In this document: piece after piece, positions 16,059 to 24,649 of the stretch
How the letters are laid out: every line of letters starts with the position of its first letter
How positions within the stretch are numbered: position 1 is the first letter of the stretch
Origin: Bacteroidales bacterium UBA1714
GTDB taxonomy: Bacteria > Bacteroidota > Bacteroidia > Bacteroidales > Paludibacteraceae
Reading direction: 5' to 3'
Assembly: GCA_002317295.1 (NCBI GenBank)
Contig: DCIY01000015.1
Coordinates: forward strand, 38,482-90,540
DNA: 52,059 nt
Program-made: the position numbers and the translations under genes
The notes under the pieces: model-generated
The model's input: only the letters and a program-made list of their open reading frames with translations
The model's database searches: none
Told to the model about the DNA's origin: nothing

Positions 16059-16158
16059 CCCCCTCCGACTCCCCCTAAAGGGGAGAGAGGCGAGGAGGCG
16101 ATTAGGTGAAAGAGTAAAAACGAAAACGATGACGTAAACGAAAACGTAAACGATGACT
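16059..16158. repeat. GC hairpin and AAACGA-type tandem repeat before pyrH
   Basis: A C-rich/G-rich hairpin (CTCCCC/GGGGAG around a TAAA loop, 16069-16085) directly follows the carbonic anhydrase stop; it may be a terminator-like or repeat element, without a T-tract. From about 16115 to 16157 lie short repeats of ACGAAAACG/GTAAACGATGAC, ending at the pyrH start region. Confidence 0.5.
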
Positions 16159-16159
16159 T

Positions 16160-16864
16160 ATGTATAAGCGAATTTTATTAAAACTTTCCGGCGAGAGCCT
16201 GATGGGCAAGCAGGGGTACGGAATAGACAGTGAGCGCCTGAATGATTATGCGCAGCAGATAGCAGCCATAGCGTCTATGGGTGTTCAGGTTGGTATCGTC
16301 ATTGGCGGAGGCAATATCTTTCGCGGCCTGAGCGGCGCTCAACGCGGGTTTGATCGGGTCAAAGGCGATCAGATGGGAATGTTGGCCACGGTCATTAACT
16401 CCTTGGCCCTATCCTCCGCGTTGGAGGCCATTGGCCAAAAAGCGCGCGTGCTCACCGCCGTGAGAATGGAGCCGATCGGTGAGTATTACAACAAAGCCAA
16501 AGCCCTGAGACTGTTGGACAAAGGCCATATTGTCATTATGGCCGGAGGCACAGGCAATCCGTATTTCACCACGGACACCGCTTCGTCGTTGCGTGCCATC
16601 GAGATAGAGGCCGATATCATGTTCAAGGGAACGAGGGTAGATGGTATCTATACCGCCGACCCGGAGAAAGATCCCACGGCCACGAAGTTTGAAACCATTA
16701 CTTATGACGAAGTGCTGAGTCGTGGACTCAAAGTGATGGACCTGACCGCTATCACGATGTGTAAGGAAAATAACATGCCCATTTATGTATTTGACATGGA
16801 CACCAAGGGCAACCTGATGCGTGTCATCCACGGCGAAGCCATCGGAACGATGGTGAAACCGTAG
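16160..16864 (+). CDS. pyrH: UMP kinase
   Basis: This 234-residue amino-acid-kinase-fold enzyme phosphorylates UMP to UDP with ATP, an essential step in pyrimidine nucleotide synthesis. The N-terminal KLSGESLMG loop (residues 8-16) and the GGGNIFRG motif (residues 51-58) are diagnostic. GGTGNPYFTTDTASSLRA near residue 130 forms the UMP site, and the VDGIYTADPEKDPTA segment lies near 165. Length matches the bacterial family (about 235-240). The pyrH-frr order is widely conserved; here the gap to frr is filled by a 14-bp tandem repeat. Confidence 0.96.
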   Translation: MYKRILLKLSGESLMGKQGYGIDSERLNDYAQQIAAIASMGVQVGIVIGGGNIFRGLSGAQRGFDRVKGDQMGMLATVINSLALSSALEAIGQKARVLTAVRMEPIGEYYNKAKALRLLDKGHIVIMAGGTGNPYFTTDTASSLRAIEIEADIMFKGTRVDGIYTADPEKDPTATKFETITYDEVLSRGLKVMDLTAITMCKENNMPIYVFDMDTKGNLMRVIHGEAIGTMVKP

Positions 16865-16944
16865 TAACGATGAACGTGTAACGATGAACGTGTAACGAGG
16901 AACGTGTAACGAGGAACGTGTAACGAGTAACGTGTAACGAATAA
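16865..16944. repeat. 14-bp tandem repeat between pyrH and frr
   Basis: About five and a half copies of a 14-bp unit (CGAnGAACGTGTAA, with n = T, T, G, G, then variants) fill nearly the whole pyrH-frr gap. The number of copies could vary between strains. No promoter or terminator is seen within it. Confidence 0.85.
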
Positions 16945-16952
16945 CTATTACT

Positions 16953-17513
16953 ATGATTGAACCCAAACAAATTTTGGCAGAAGCAGAAGAGAAGATGCAG
17001 GCTGCCGTGATGTATTTAGATGATGCTTTGTCGCACATCCGTGCCGGCAAAGCCAGTCCCAAAATTTTGGATGTGGTGAGCGTGGACTATTATGGTCAAA
17101 TGACCCCCCTTGCCAATGTGAGTACCATTACCACTCCGGATGCGCGTACCCTTCAGATTCAGCCATGGGAGAGAAACATGCTGTCGGTCATTGAGCGTGC
17201 GCTCATTAATTCCAACATTGGTTTGGCACCCAACAACAATGGCGAATGCATTCGTTTGATTTTGCCTCCGTTGACCGAAGAGCGCCGTCGCGATTTGGCC
17301 AAGCAGTGCAAAGGTGAAGCGGAAAATGCCAAGATGAGCATTCGTAATGCCCGTCGTGATGCCATTGAGATGCTTAAAAAGCAGCAGAAAGAGGGTTTGC
17401 CGGAGGATGCCGAAAAGGATGCCGAGAATGAGGCCCAAAAGCTGCATGACAAGTATGTCAAGCTCATTGATGAGGTTTACGCCAAGAAAGAGCGCGAAAT
17501 CATGACCGTATAA
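16953..17513 (+). CDS. frr: Ribosome recycling factor
   Basis: This 186-residue protein, with EF-G, splits the post-termination ribosome so that its subunits are reused. The classic features are present: HIRAGKASPKILDVVSVDYYG (residues 27-47), the TITTPDARTLQIQPWE stretch near residue 58 and the RLILPPLTEERRRDLAKQ segment near 107, with a long C-terminal helix. Length is normal (185). The stop overlaps the start of the barrel protein gene by one base (TAATG), so translation is probably coupled. Confidence 0.97.
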   Translation: MIEPKQILAEAEEKMQAAVMYLDDALSHIRAGKASPKILDVVSVDYYGQMTPLANVSTITTPDARTLQIQPWERNMLSVIERALINSNIGLAPNNNGECIRLILPPLTEERRRDLAKQCKGEAENAKMSIRNARRDAIEMLKKQQKEGLPEDAEKDAENEAQKLHDKYVKLIDEVYAKKEREIMTV

Positions 17514-18607
17514 TGCGGTTGGTGCGAACGATCTTACTCATGGGCGGTATGGTCATTCCATACCTGTCGTTGCAGGCAGCACGCATAGACAGTGTGCTGA
17601 ACCTGCCGGCCATGGGAGTACCTATTATCAACTACAGTCCGGAAACCGATTGGGTTTTCGGGGCGGCTGCGCAAGGGTATTTTCGCACCTGCAAGGAGGT
17701 TCCCACCAGCATTGTCCAACTGGATGGTGCCTACAGTTTGAAGCAACAATGGTATGTCAATACCTCCGGCGTGATTTATTTTGGGGGCAACCACCCGTGG
17801 CAGTTGGCGTTTAACGGCGGTTATCGCGATTATCCGGACCTGTGGTATGAACGGGGAAACGGTGCCGGAAACGAGGCGGGTAAAACCGGCGTCCGTTATA
17901 TCGGTAAACGCGGCAAAGCCCGCATGGAAGGATTGTGGCAGGTGGCGCATGCGTGGCGCATCGGTGGCAAAGTGGATTTTGTGTACGAAACCAACAATCT
18001 GCCCACCGACAATCGGATACTGCAATGGGGATTGGGTGTAGTCGCCCAGTATGATAGTCGTGATGTGGTGTTTTATCCCACTCGCGGATTGTTATTTAAA
18101 ACCGAAGTATTGTACTACGAACCCTATTTGGGAAGTACCAGCCGTTTGGGTACATGGGGGGTGGATTTACGTCAGTTTATACCCGTGCCACTCACACCTA
18201 CACATACCATGGTTATTGCCTGGCAGCTGGCCAGTCGATGGGTGTTGTCCGATCATAACGAAACCATTCCTTATCTCATGCTCCCTACCATTGGTGGAGC
18301 AGACCTGATACGAGGAGTGAGGGCCAATATGTTTCGCGACAACGCAATGATGGCATTGCAGGCAGAAGTAAGATTACCTGTGTATTCCATTCTTCACGCC
18401 ACGGTATTTGCGGGTGTGGGAGATGTGTACAATACGAGTGATTGGCAATGGGCAATACCCAAAGTAGGATATGGTTTGGGCCTACGCTTGTGTATCAACC
18501 GAGCCAAAGTGAATATACGTGCGGATGTAGCACGCAATAATTTGAATAATAATTGGCGGGACATCAACTCCTACGCGTTCTATCTCACCGCCACAGAAGC
18601 ATTTTAG
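17513..18607 (+). CDS. Omp85/BamA-type outer-membrane beta-barrel protein
   Basis: This 364-residue protein has a probable signal peptide (residues 1-22) and then alternating beta strands typical of a surface-antigen (D15/Omp85) barrel. Near residue 260-290, GGADLIRGVRANMFRDNAMMALQAEVRLP matches the conserved pattern of the L6 region in Omp85 proteins (RG...RD...L..E.R.P). No POTRA domains are seen; the N-terminal soluble part is too short, unlike BamA (about 800 residues) or TamA. A calcium- or lipid-linked role is unknown. It ends with an aromatic residue (EAF), common for barrels. It overlaps frr by 1 base and precedes rsgA by 9 bp. Confidence 0.8.
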   Translation: MRLVRTILLMGGMVIPYLSLQAARIDSVLNLPAMGVPIINYSPETDWVFGAAAQGYFRTCKEVPTSIVQLDGAYSLKQQWYVNTSGVIYFGGNHPWQLAFNGGYRDYPDLWYERGNGAGNEAGKTGVRYIGKRGKARMEGLWQVAHAWRIGGKVDFVYETNNLPTDNRILQWGLGVVAQYDSRDVVFYPTRGLLFKTEVLYYEPYLGSTSRLGTWGVDLRQFIPVPLTPTHTMVIAWQLASRWVLSDHNETIPYLMLPTIGGADLIRGVRANMFRDNAMMALQAEVRLPVYSILHATVFAGVGDVYNTSDWQWAIPKVGYGLGLRLCINRAKVNIRADVARNNLNNNWRDINSYAFYLTATEAF

Positions 18608-18616
18608 AAATTCCTC

Positions 18617-19528
18617 ATGCGAGGATTGGTGATTAAATCATTAGGCAGCAGTTATGCCGTTCTCATAGACGGCGAGATGCGGGAATGTCATATTAAAGGC
18701 AATTTCCGCATTCGGGGTATCCGCAGCACCAATCCGGTGGCGGTGGGCGACTATGTGCAGGTGGAATGTCTGGCAGACGGTACCTGTTGGATCAGTGAAG
18801 TGGAAGATCGACGCAACTATATCATTCGCCGCAGCACCAATCTGAGTAAACAGAGTCATATCCTGGCCGCCAATGTGGATCAGGTGGTGCTGATGGTAAC
18901 GTTGAATCATCCACAAACCTCCACCACATTTGTAGATCGTTTTTTGGCTACCGCCGAAGCCTATCGCGTACCGGTGGTGATTGTGTTTAACAAAATCGAT
19001 TTGCTGACCAAGGAGGAACTGCAGCAGTTACAGAACCTGAGGCAGTTATACGAAAATTTGGGTTACGCCACTTATGCGCTCAGTGTGGTGCATTCCACCG
19101 ATGAATTGCCTACCCTGCTGCAAAACAAAGTAACCTTATTATCCGGCAATTCGGGAGTGGGCAAATCGACGTTGCTCAACTGCCTGTTGGGCGAAGAAGT
19201 GACCCGAACGGGTAAGATATCCGATGCCCACGATAAAGGAATGCACACCACGACATTCTCCGAGATGTATCCCTATCAGCAGGGGTGGATTATTGACACA
19301 CCTGGAATCAAAGGATTTGGTTCCATCCTGATGGAAAAAGAAGAAGTGAGTCACTATTTTCGGGAGATATTTCAATATAGTGCTCAGTGCAAATACAACA
19401 ATTGTCTGCATACTGGCGAACCGGGTTGTGCAGTCGCTCAAGCGGTTATGGACGGCCATATTGCCGAATCCCGATTTATGAGTTATTTAAGTTTATTGGG
19501 AGATTGTGAAGAAGAAAAATACAGATAA
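18617..19528 (+). CDS. rsgA: Ribosome small subunit-dependent GTPase A
   Basis: This 303-residue GTPase checks late maturation of the 30S ribosomal subunit. It has an N-terminal OB fold (residues about 1-70) and a circularly permuted GTPase domain: NKID (G4, residues 125-128) comes before the P-loop GNSGVGKST (about 177-185) and DTPG (about 227-230). The C-terminal zinc site has the pattern C-x4-C-x-H-x5-C near residues 258-271. Length and order match the family. It is 9 bp after the barrel gene and 3 bp before hpt, in the same operon. Confidence 0.96.
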   Translation: MRGLVIKSLGSSYAVLIDGEMRECHIKGNFRIRGIRSTNPVAVGDYVQVECLADGTCWISEVEDRRNYIIRRSTNLSKQSHILAANVDQVVLMVTLNHPQTSTTFVDRFLATAEAYRVPVVIVFNKIDLLTKEELQQLQNLRQLYENLGYATYALSVVHSTDELPTLLQNKVTLLSGNSGVGKSTLLNCLLGEEVTRTGKISDAHDKGMHTTTFSEMYPYQQGWIIDTPGIKGFGSILMEKEEVSHYFREIFQYSAQCKYNNCLHTGEPGCAVAQAVMDGHIAESRFMSYLSLLGDCEEEKYR

Positions 19529-19531
19529 GAT

Positions 19532-20074
19532 ATGAAAACCATTGAAATTGACGGCAAGACTTTTGTCGAAACTTTTGACGCAGAAACCATCACGGGATGG
19601 ATTCAAAATGTAGCCAATCAGATTAACCACGATTATGAAGGCACCGATCCTTTGTTTGTCGGCATACTAAACGGTGCCTTTATCTTTGCCGCCGATTTGT
19701 TTCGACGCATCACCCTGAACAGTCGCATTCAGTTTATGCGCCTCCGCTCCTACGACAATATGTCCTCCACGGGCCAGATTCAAGAACTGCTCGGACTGGA
19801 AGATAAGGATGTGGCAGGAAAAGATATCATCATTGTGGAAGACATTGTGGACACGGGTACCACGATGCACTATCTCAAAAAACGATTAAAGGATCAGGGA
19901 GCCAAGAGCGTCAAGATAGCCTGCCTGTGCACCAAACCCGAAGCCTTACAATTTGAGGACGCCAAACCGGACTATGTCGGCAAGGACATTGCCAACCTGT
20001 ATGTGATTGGTTACGGGTTTGACGTCGATGGCCTCGCCCGCAACCTGAACGCTATCTATACGCTGAAAAAGTAA
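19532..20074 (+). CDS. hpt: Hypoxanthine phosphoribosyltransferase
   Basis: This 180-residue purine salvage enzyme converts hypoxanthine (and usually guanine) with PRPP to IMP or GMP. The PRPP-binding motif EDIVDTGTTM lies near residues 104-113, and the N-terminal GxLNGAFIFAADL stretch near 45 supports the class. The C-terminal VIGYGFDVDGLARN segment near residue 160 is typical of bacterial HPRT. It is the last gene of the plus-strand cluster that begins at waaA; it converges on the serine hydrolase gene with 8 bp between the stops and no clear terminator. Confidence 0.95.
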   Translation: MKTIEIDGKTFVETFDAETITGWIQNVANQINHDYEGTDPLFVGILNGAFIFAADLFRRITLNSRIQFMRLRSYDNMSSTGQIQELLGLEDKDVAGKDIIIVEDIVDTGTTMHYLKKRLKDQGAKSVKIACLCTKPEALQFEDAKPDYVGKDIANLYVIGYGFDVDGLARNLNAIYTLKK

Positions 20075-20082
20075 GTCCTCTC

Positions 20083-21165
20083 TTACTCTTGAACCACCTG
20101 AATCGGGTGCAGAATCTGTTTGACCTGATTGCGAAAATCGCGCAGATTCCCTTTATCGACCGGATGCACTCGGTTGGTGAGAATAATCATGGCCTGATGC
20201 TCCTGAGGATAGAGACGGAACGAAGTGCCGGTATAGCCGGTATGGTTGATGCTGCCATCTTCCTCATCCGTCCATAGTCCGCAGTTGCAGGCGTTCTCGC
20301 GTTGTTCAGGCGTCATATTCATCAGCCACACACACCATTTGGCCAAATCGTCTGCCGTGGCAAAAATGCCGGCATTACCGCTTATACCACAGTTCATCAC
20401 ACGGGCCAGCGGATCGTGCACCACCCCTCGTAAACATTGGGTAGAATCCACCGGTGCCTCCCGTTCGGCCTCAATCGTACCCGAATACAGATACTCGGTG
20501 CTGACCATTCGGTCCATATACTTAGCATCCGGCAACCATCCCATCACTTCGGTTCCAAGAGGTTCATACAGGCGCGCGCGCATATAACTATTAAGGTCTT
20601 GACCCACGATGCGTTGGACAATATTCTGCAATGTAATAAAATTCAGGCACGAATAGCGATACACTTCACCGGGTTCGCTCAATCGGGGTGTACGGCAAAT
20701 GGTATCCATCAGATAAGCCGGGCGGGCGATATCTTCCACGGCTGCCACCTCACGATAGATACTGTCCAATCGTCTGACAAACAAGTAAGACGGCAAACCC
20801 GAAGTATGCTCCAGCAGATGGTGAATCTGCGCATCGTTTTGCCAGGCGGGCAGGTACTGACGTACCAAATCGTTTTTGTGGAGTTTGCCTTCGTTAATCA
20901 GACACAACGCGGCTGAACCAGCTCCGGTAGATTTGCTCACCGAAGCCAAATCAAAGATACTGTGAATGGTCATGGGTTCGTGCTGAGGAGTGATGCACTG
21001 GAAACCATAAGCCTGCTCAAAAGCAATGGTGTCGTGATCGACATAACAAATAACGGCTCCGGCAAACAGGCTGTCGGAAATGGCTCGAGATACGAGACTG
21101 TCCAATTGCAACGCGGCCTGCTGAAGGCTGAACGCTGCACTGAGAATCAATAGGGTGAGTTTCAT
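20083..21165 (-). CDS. Serine hydrolase of the beta-lactamase/DD-peptidase family
   Basis: This 360-residue protein has a short signal peptide (residues about 1-18) and a serine beta-lactamase fold. The catalytic SxxK is S75-V-S-K78, and Y-S-C near residue 170 takes the place of the usual YxN/YSN motif. HTGYTGTSF near residue 315 fits the third motif region (HxG). Class C-like hydrolases of this kind act as DD-peptidases, esterases or amidases in the periplasm; real antibiotic resistance cannot be inferred. It overlaps the upstream symporter gene by 4 bp (ATGA), so the two are translated together. Confidence 0.85.
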   Translation of the reverse strand: MKLTLLILSAAFSLQQAALQLDSLVSRAISDSLFAGAVICYVDHDTIAFEQAYGFQCITPQHEPMTIHSIFDLASVSKSTGAGSAALCLINEGKLHKNDLVRQYLPAWQNDAQIHHLLEHTSGLPSYLFVRRLDSIYREVAAVEDIARPAYLMDTICRTPRLSEPGEVYRYSCLNFITLQNIVQRIVGQDLNSYMRARLYEPLGTEVMGWLPDAKYMDRMVSTEYLYSGTIEAEREAPVDSTQCLRGVVHDPLARVMNCGISGNAGIFATADDLAKWCVWLMNMTPEQRENACNCGLWTDEEDGSINHTGYTGTSFRLYPQEHQAMIILTNRVHPVDKGNLRDFRNQVKQILHPIQVVQE

Positions 21166-22385
21166 TTCTGATTATTTTTTTGCATTATTCTATCTACTAT
21201 CATCATCAGCGCGCCATCGCCACATACATTGACGGCTGTACCGATGCTGTCCAGGGCGATACACAGGGTAATGGTGAGGGCAATCATTTCCGAATTGAAT
21301 CCCAACATGGCTTGGATAATACCTACCGAAGCCATAATCACGCCACCCGGAATACCCGGAGCGGCCAACACGGTAATGGAGAACAACATAATAAAGCCCA
21401 TATACTGCGGAAGCGTAAACGGTACCTGCCACATCAGCATGGTGGCAATCGTAATGGCAACGGTTCGTATGGCCGCACCACTCAGGTGAATATTGGCACA
21501 CATCGGAATCACAAAATTGACCACATTTTGCTTGGCACCCATCTTCTCGGCACAACGCAGGGTAACCGGCAGAGTGGCAGCAGAAGAGGAGGATGCCAAG
21601 GCAGTCATAAAGGCCGGGAACATATGTTTCATCAGACGGAACGGATTGCGATGGCTCACCCAACCTGCAATCAGGTACTGGAACAACAGTACAACCAGGA
21701 ACAGAATGACCATGACGCCAATCACCTTGATGTACACTTGGGTCACCATTTTCATCTCTCCGGCCACGGTCATTTTCATGAATACGCCAAAGATATAAAT
21801 GGGCAACAGAGGCAGCACCACTTTCTCAATCATCATCATCACCACATTGCGCAACTCCACGACGGCTCCTCTGAGCACCGGCATCTCATAGCGCAACATG
21901 GCCAGTCCCAAAATAAAACTGAGCAGCAACGCGGACATGGTGTCCATCACCGGCGGAAAAGCAAATTGGAAATACGGAGCCAATGCCTCGGCCGGCAACA
22001 CCCCTTCCATGGCGCCACCCGCACCCACGTGCAAGGTCACTAATTTGGGGAAGGTGATATCCGAAACCACATAGGTAAACATACCGGCCAACACCGTACT
22101 CACATAGGCCAAAACCACGGTCCACAGCAACATCTTGCCCGCTCCATGACCGGTTTCTGCAATGGCCGCCGTCACCAGGGACAGAATCAGCAGTGGAATG
22201 ATAAAACTCAGGATAGCCGAGAAAATGGCATTAAAGGTCGTGAAAATACGGACGTGGGATATAGGCATAAACAGCCCAAAAACGACCCCTAAAATAATCA
22301 TGACCACCACGGCCCAAATTAATCGAGTAGAGAAAAACCGAAAGATGGTTTGACAAACGGATTGGAAAGAATTGGCGTTCTTCAT
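21162..22385 (-). CDS. Dicarboxylate/amino acid:cation symporter
   Basis: This 407-residue inner-membrane protein of the DAACS family takes up glutamate, aspartate or C4-dicarboxylates with Na+ or H+. The serine-rich hairpin ASSSSAATLPVTLRCAEK lies near residue 265, and DSIGTAVNVCGDGALMMIVDR near the C-terminus carries the substrate/cation-binding D-x3-T-x2-N-x3-D pattern. Reading frames extend upstream to 22433, but the -7 box lies at 22411-22418, so starts at 22409 or beyond precede the transcript; MKNANSFQ at 22385 is chosen. It leads a two-gene operon with the serine hydrolase. Confidence 0.93.
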   Translation of the reverse strand: MKNANSFQSVCQTIFRFFSTRLIWAVVVMIILGVVFGLFMPISHVRIFTTFNAIFSAILSFIIPLLILSLVTAAIAETGHGAGKMLLWTVVLAYVSTVLAGMFTYVVSDITFPKLVTLHVGAGGAMEGVLPAEALAPYFQFAFPPVMDTMSALLLSFILGLAMLRYEMPVLRGAVVELRNVVMMMIEKVVLPLLPIYIFGVFMKMTVAGEMKMVTQVYIKVIGVMVILFLVVLLFQYLIAGWVSHRNPFRLMKHMFPAFMTALASSSSAATLPVTLRCAEKMGAKQNVVNFVIPMCANIHLSGAAIRTVAITIATMLMWQVPFTLPQYMGFIMLFSITVLAAPGIPGGVIMASVGIIQAMLGFNSEMIALTITLCIALDSIGTAVNVCGDGALMMIVDRIMQKNNQK

Positions 22386-22410
22386 AGCACGATAATGATT
22401 AAATTTCATA

Positions 22411-22442
22411 CAAAAGTACAACATTCTTCGCAAATAAGCAAA
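22411..22442 (-). promoter_or_regulatory. Promoter of the symporter-hydrolase operon
   Basis: Minus strand: -33 TTTG (22439-22442), 20 bp, -7 TACTTTTG (22411-22418). It decides the symporter start at 22385. Confidence 0.8.
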
Positions 22443-22457
22443 TATTTTGACCGAAAA

Positions 22458-22489
22458 CTTGTGTAAAATACATTTTTTTTGTACTTTTG
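22458..22489 (+). promoter_or_regulatory. Promoter of the sugar kinase gene
   Basis: -33 CTTG (22458-22461), 20 bp, -7 TACTTTTG (22482-22489). Transcription would begin after 22489, which excludes the in-frame start at 22479 and supports 22518. Confidence 0.75.
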
Positions 22490-22517
22490 CATCCTATTAA
22501 CTATTAAACATAAACTT

Positions 22518-23594
22518 ATGAAATCCATTATTGCTCAATTCGCCATTCCAAATGCCATTCAGGAACCTCAACCACTCAAAGTGGGTTTTATCAACGATTC
22601 CTACATCGTGCGCGCTCAGGTAAGTGGAGAAACTTCGTATTTTCTGCAACGAATCAATCACCATATTTTTCAAAATGTGGAAGGTCTGCAACGCAATATT
22701 CAGGTGGTAACCGATCATATTCGCACCAAACTGCAGGCTCAGGGAATTGAGGATATTGATCGCCGTGTCTTGCGCCTTATTCCCACACGCGATGGACAAT
22801 TGTACTATCGCTCGGACGAAGGAGACTATTGGAGAATGTATGTACTGATAGAGAATGCCACATCTCAAGAACGGGTAACTCCCCAATCCGCCTATCTGGC
22901 CGGAGAAGCGTTTGGCCAATTCCAATGCCAACTGTCCGATTTGCCGTTTGATGCCCTATGTGAATCCATTCCCAATTTCCATAATATTGAGTTTCGTTTG
23001 CACCAACTCGATGAGGCCATAGCCGACAACAAAGCCCATCGTTTGGACCAATGCCAAACGATCATTGACCGAATCAACTCGCGGCGCGAGGCCATGTGCC
23101 TGGTGGAGCAACTGTTTCGCGAAGGCAAACTGCCCAAGCATATCAATCACTGCGATACCAAGGTGAATAATATGCTCTTTGACCCAGAAGGCAAACCCAT
23201 GTGCATAGTCGACCTGGATACCGTGATGCCGGGATTTGTGTGCTCGGATTTTGGAGACTTTATGCGTACTGCCGCCAATACCGGTGCGGAGGATGATCCT
23301 AACCTGGATCATATCCATGTGGATATGGCTATCTTTGAGGCTTACACCCGTGGTTATCTGAAAACGGCCACCTTCCTGACCGACCTCGAAAAAGAGTTGT
23401 TACCCTTTGGATGCCGACTGCTCAGTTACATGCAGGCCGTTCGTTTCTTTACCGATTATCTCAACGGGGACACCTATTATAAGATTCAATATCCGGAGCA
23501 CAACCTCGTGCGTACCGAAGCCCAATTGCGTCTGTTAGAGGAGCAAGAAAAAGCGGAGAATGACATGAAGGCCGTGATTGCCGGACTGGTATAA
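22518..23594 (+). CDS. Phosphotransferase of the APH/NahK family, probably N-acetylhexosamine 1-kinase
   Basis: This 358-residue kinase has the aminoglycoside-phosphotransferase fold. The catalytic loop HCDTKVNNMLFD near residue 210 has the H-x-D-x4-N pattern, and IVDLDTVMPGFVCSDFGDFMR near 230 holds the metal-binding aspartate; this 'DLDTVMPG' sequence is characteristic of NahK-like N-acetylhexosamine 1-kinases of the lacto-N-biose and mucin-sugar pathway. It would phosphorylate GlcNAc or GalNAc at C1, feeding UDP-sugar synthesis. The GH20 hexosaminidase at 39.3 kb could supply such sugars. Antibiotic-modifying activity is unlikely. The promoter rules out the longer start at 22479. The CDF gene follows after 14 bp. 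Confidence 0.82.
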   Translation: MKSIIAQFAIPNAIQEPQPLKVGFINDSYIVRAQVSGETSYFLQRINHHIFQNVEGLQRNIQVVTDHIRTKLQAQGIEDIDRRVLRLIPTRDGQLYYRSDEGDYWRMYVLIENATSQERVTPQSAYLAGEAFGQFQCQLSDLPFDALCESIPNFHNIEFRLHQLDEAIADNKAHRLDQCQTIIDRINSRREAMCLVEQLFREGKLPKHINHCDTKVNNMLFDPEGKPMCIVDLDTVMPGFVCSDFGDFMRTAANTGAEDDPNLDHIHVDMAIFEAYTRGYLKTATFLTDLEKELLPFGCRLLSYMQAVRFFTDYLNGDTYYKIQYPEHNLVRTEAQLRLLEEQEKAENDMKAVIAGLV

Positions 23595-23608
23595 AACACA
23601 CCAACATC

Positions 23609-24565
23609 ATGTCTTCATCTATCGAACCAACGGAAGAAGAACGTCAGCGTCACCGCGCCATTTATGGCATTACGCTGTGGGGAGGATTGGCCAATACCGT
23701 ATTGGTAGTCCTCAAGTTTTTGGCAGGTATATTCGGCCATTCGGCAGCTATGATTGCCGATGCCGTCCATTCGTTATCGGACTTTTTAACCGATATCATT
23801 GTACTCGTTTTTGTACGACTGAGTGCCAAACCTGCCGATCAGGAACATGATTATGGCCACGGCAAATACGAGACATTGGCCACTACGATTGTGGGACTGG
23901 CCTTGTTGGTCGTGGGAGCCATGATTGCCGGAGAAGGCATTGACAAGATTATTCGGGTGATCCATGGTGAAGTGCTTCCCATTCCGGGCAAGATTGCCCT
24001 GTGGGCAGCATTGGCCAGTATCGTGATTAAGGAGATTATCTACAGACTGACCATTCGTGTGGGTAGAAAGTATAACTCCCAGGCGGTCATTGCCAACGCC
24101 TGGCACCATCGCTCAGACGCCTTATCCTCCATTGGCCCTGCGGTAGGTATCAGCTGTGCCATTTTTTTCGGTGAACGCTGGGCTATCATGGATCCCATAG
24201 CAGCCGTGGTGGTCAGTATCTTCATTATCGTGGCCGCAGTCAAAATCAGTCTGGAGGCCATCAAAGATCTGATGGAGCATTCCCTGCCCAAAGAGATACG
24301 GGAAGAGATAGAAACCATTGTGGCGCAAGATCCCGAGGTGAGCGAGATGCACCACTTGCGTACCCGCCGCTTAGGCAGTAACTATGCCATTGAGATGCAC
24401 CTGCGTATGCCGGGCAAAACAACACTATACACGGCACACCAACATTCGATGATGCTGGAACAACGACTCAAACAACGATTTGGTACCCGCACGCATGTAG
24501 GAATTCATATTGAGCCTACCAAAGTGAATGGCGAATATGAGCAACCGGAGCAATGTCCGTGTTAA
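23609..24565 (+). CDS. Cation diffusion facilitator family metal exporter
   Basis: This 318-residue protein is a CDF transporter, exporting divalent metals such as Zn2+, Fe2+ or Mn2+ in exchange for protons. Six membrane segments cover about residues 22-215. Metal-site residues appear in the second segment (AMIADAVHSLSDFLTD, with D50 and D61 positions approximately) and the fifth (AWHHRSDALSS). The C-terminal cytoplasmic domain (about 220-310) includes VSEMHHLRTRRLGSNYAIEMHLRM, a ferredoxin-like metal sensor. The HHRSD pattern is found in both Zn- and Fe/Mn-type members, so the metal is uncertain. It follows the kinase gene by 14 bp. Confidence 0.93.
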   Translation: MSSSIEPTEEERQRHRAIYGITLWGGLANTVLVVLKFLAGIFGHSAAMIADAVHSLSDFLTDIIVLVFVRLSAKPADQEHDYGHGKYETLATTIVGLALLVVGAMIAGEGIDKIIRVIHGEVLPIPGKIALWAALASIVIKEIIYRLTIRVGRKYNSQAVIANAWHHRSDALSSIGPAVGISCAIFFGERWAIMDPIAAVVVSIFIIVAAVKISLEAIKDLMEHSLPKEIREEIETIVAQDPEVSEMHHLRTRRLGSNYAIEMHLRMPGKTTLYTAHQHSMMLEQRLKQRFGTRTHVGIHIEPTKVNGEYEQPEQCPC

Positions 24566-24574
24566 AAAACAGAC

Positions 24575-24610
24575 TTTTTTGAGCGTATTTGTACGTTTTC
24601 GTTCAAAAAA
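24575..24610. terminator. Possible terminator after the CDF gene
   Basis: An 11-bp inverted repeat with T-rich and A-rich outer ends (TTTTTTGAGCG / CGTTCAAAAAA, one G-T pair) lies 10 bp after the stop. It could terminate in either direction. Confidence 0.45.
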
Positions 24611-24611
24611 A

Positions 24612-24643
24612 TTTGCATATATCATAAAAAAGCAGTAATTTTG
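24612..24643 (+). promoter_or_regulatory. Promoter of the tRNA-Pro(GGG) transcript
   Basis: -33 TTTG (24612-24615, extended TTTGCATATAT), 20 bp, -7 TAATTTTG (24636-24643). The transcript would begin about 110 nt before the tRNA. Confidence 0.85.
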
Positions 24644-24649
24644 CACCCG

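Noticed and set aside
20083..21165. Antibiotic-resistance beta-lactamase
   Set aside because: The SxxK motif is present, but the second motif is YSC and the overall family includes many esterases and peptidases; resistance cannot be inferred.
21180..22043. A 287-codon His/Gln/Asn-rich frame opposite the symporter gene
   Set aside because: The opposite strand encodes a clear DAACS transporter; hydrophobic codons read backwards give this composition.
22518..23594. Aminoglycoside resistance phosphotransferase
   Set aside because: The DLDTVMPG sequence is that of N-acetylhexosamine kinases rather than antibiotic kinases.
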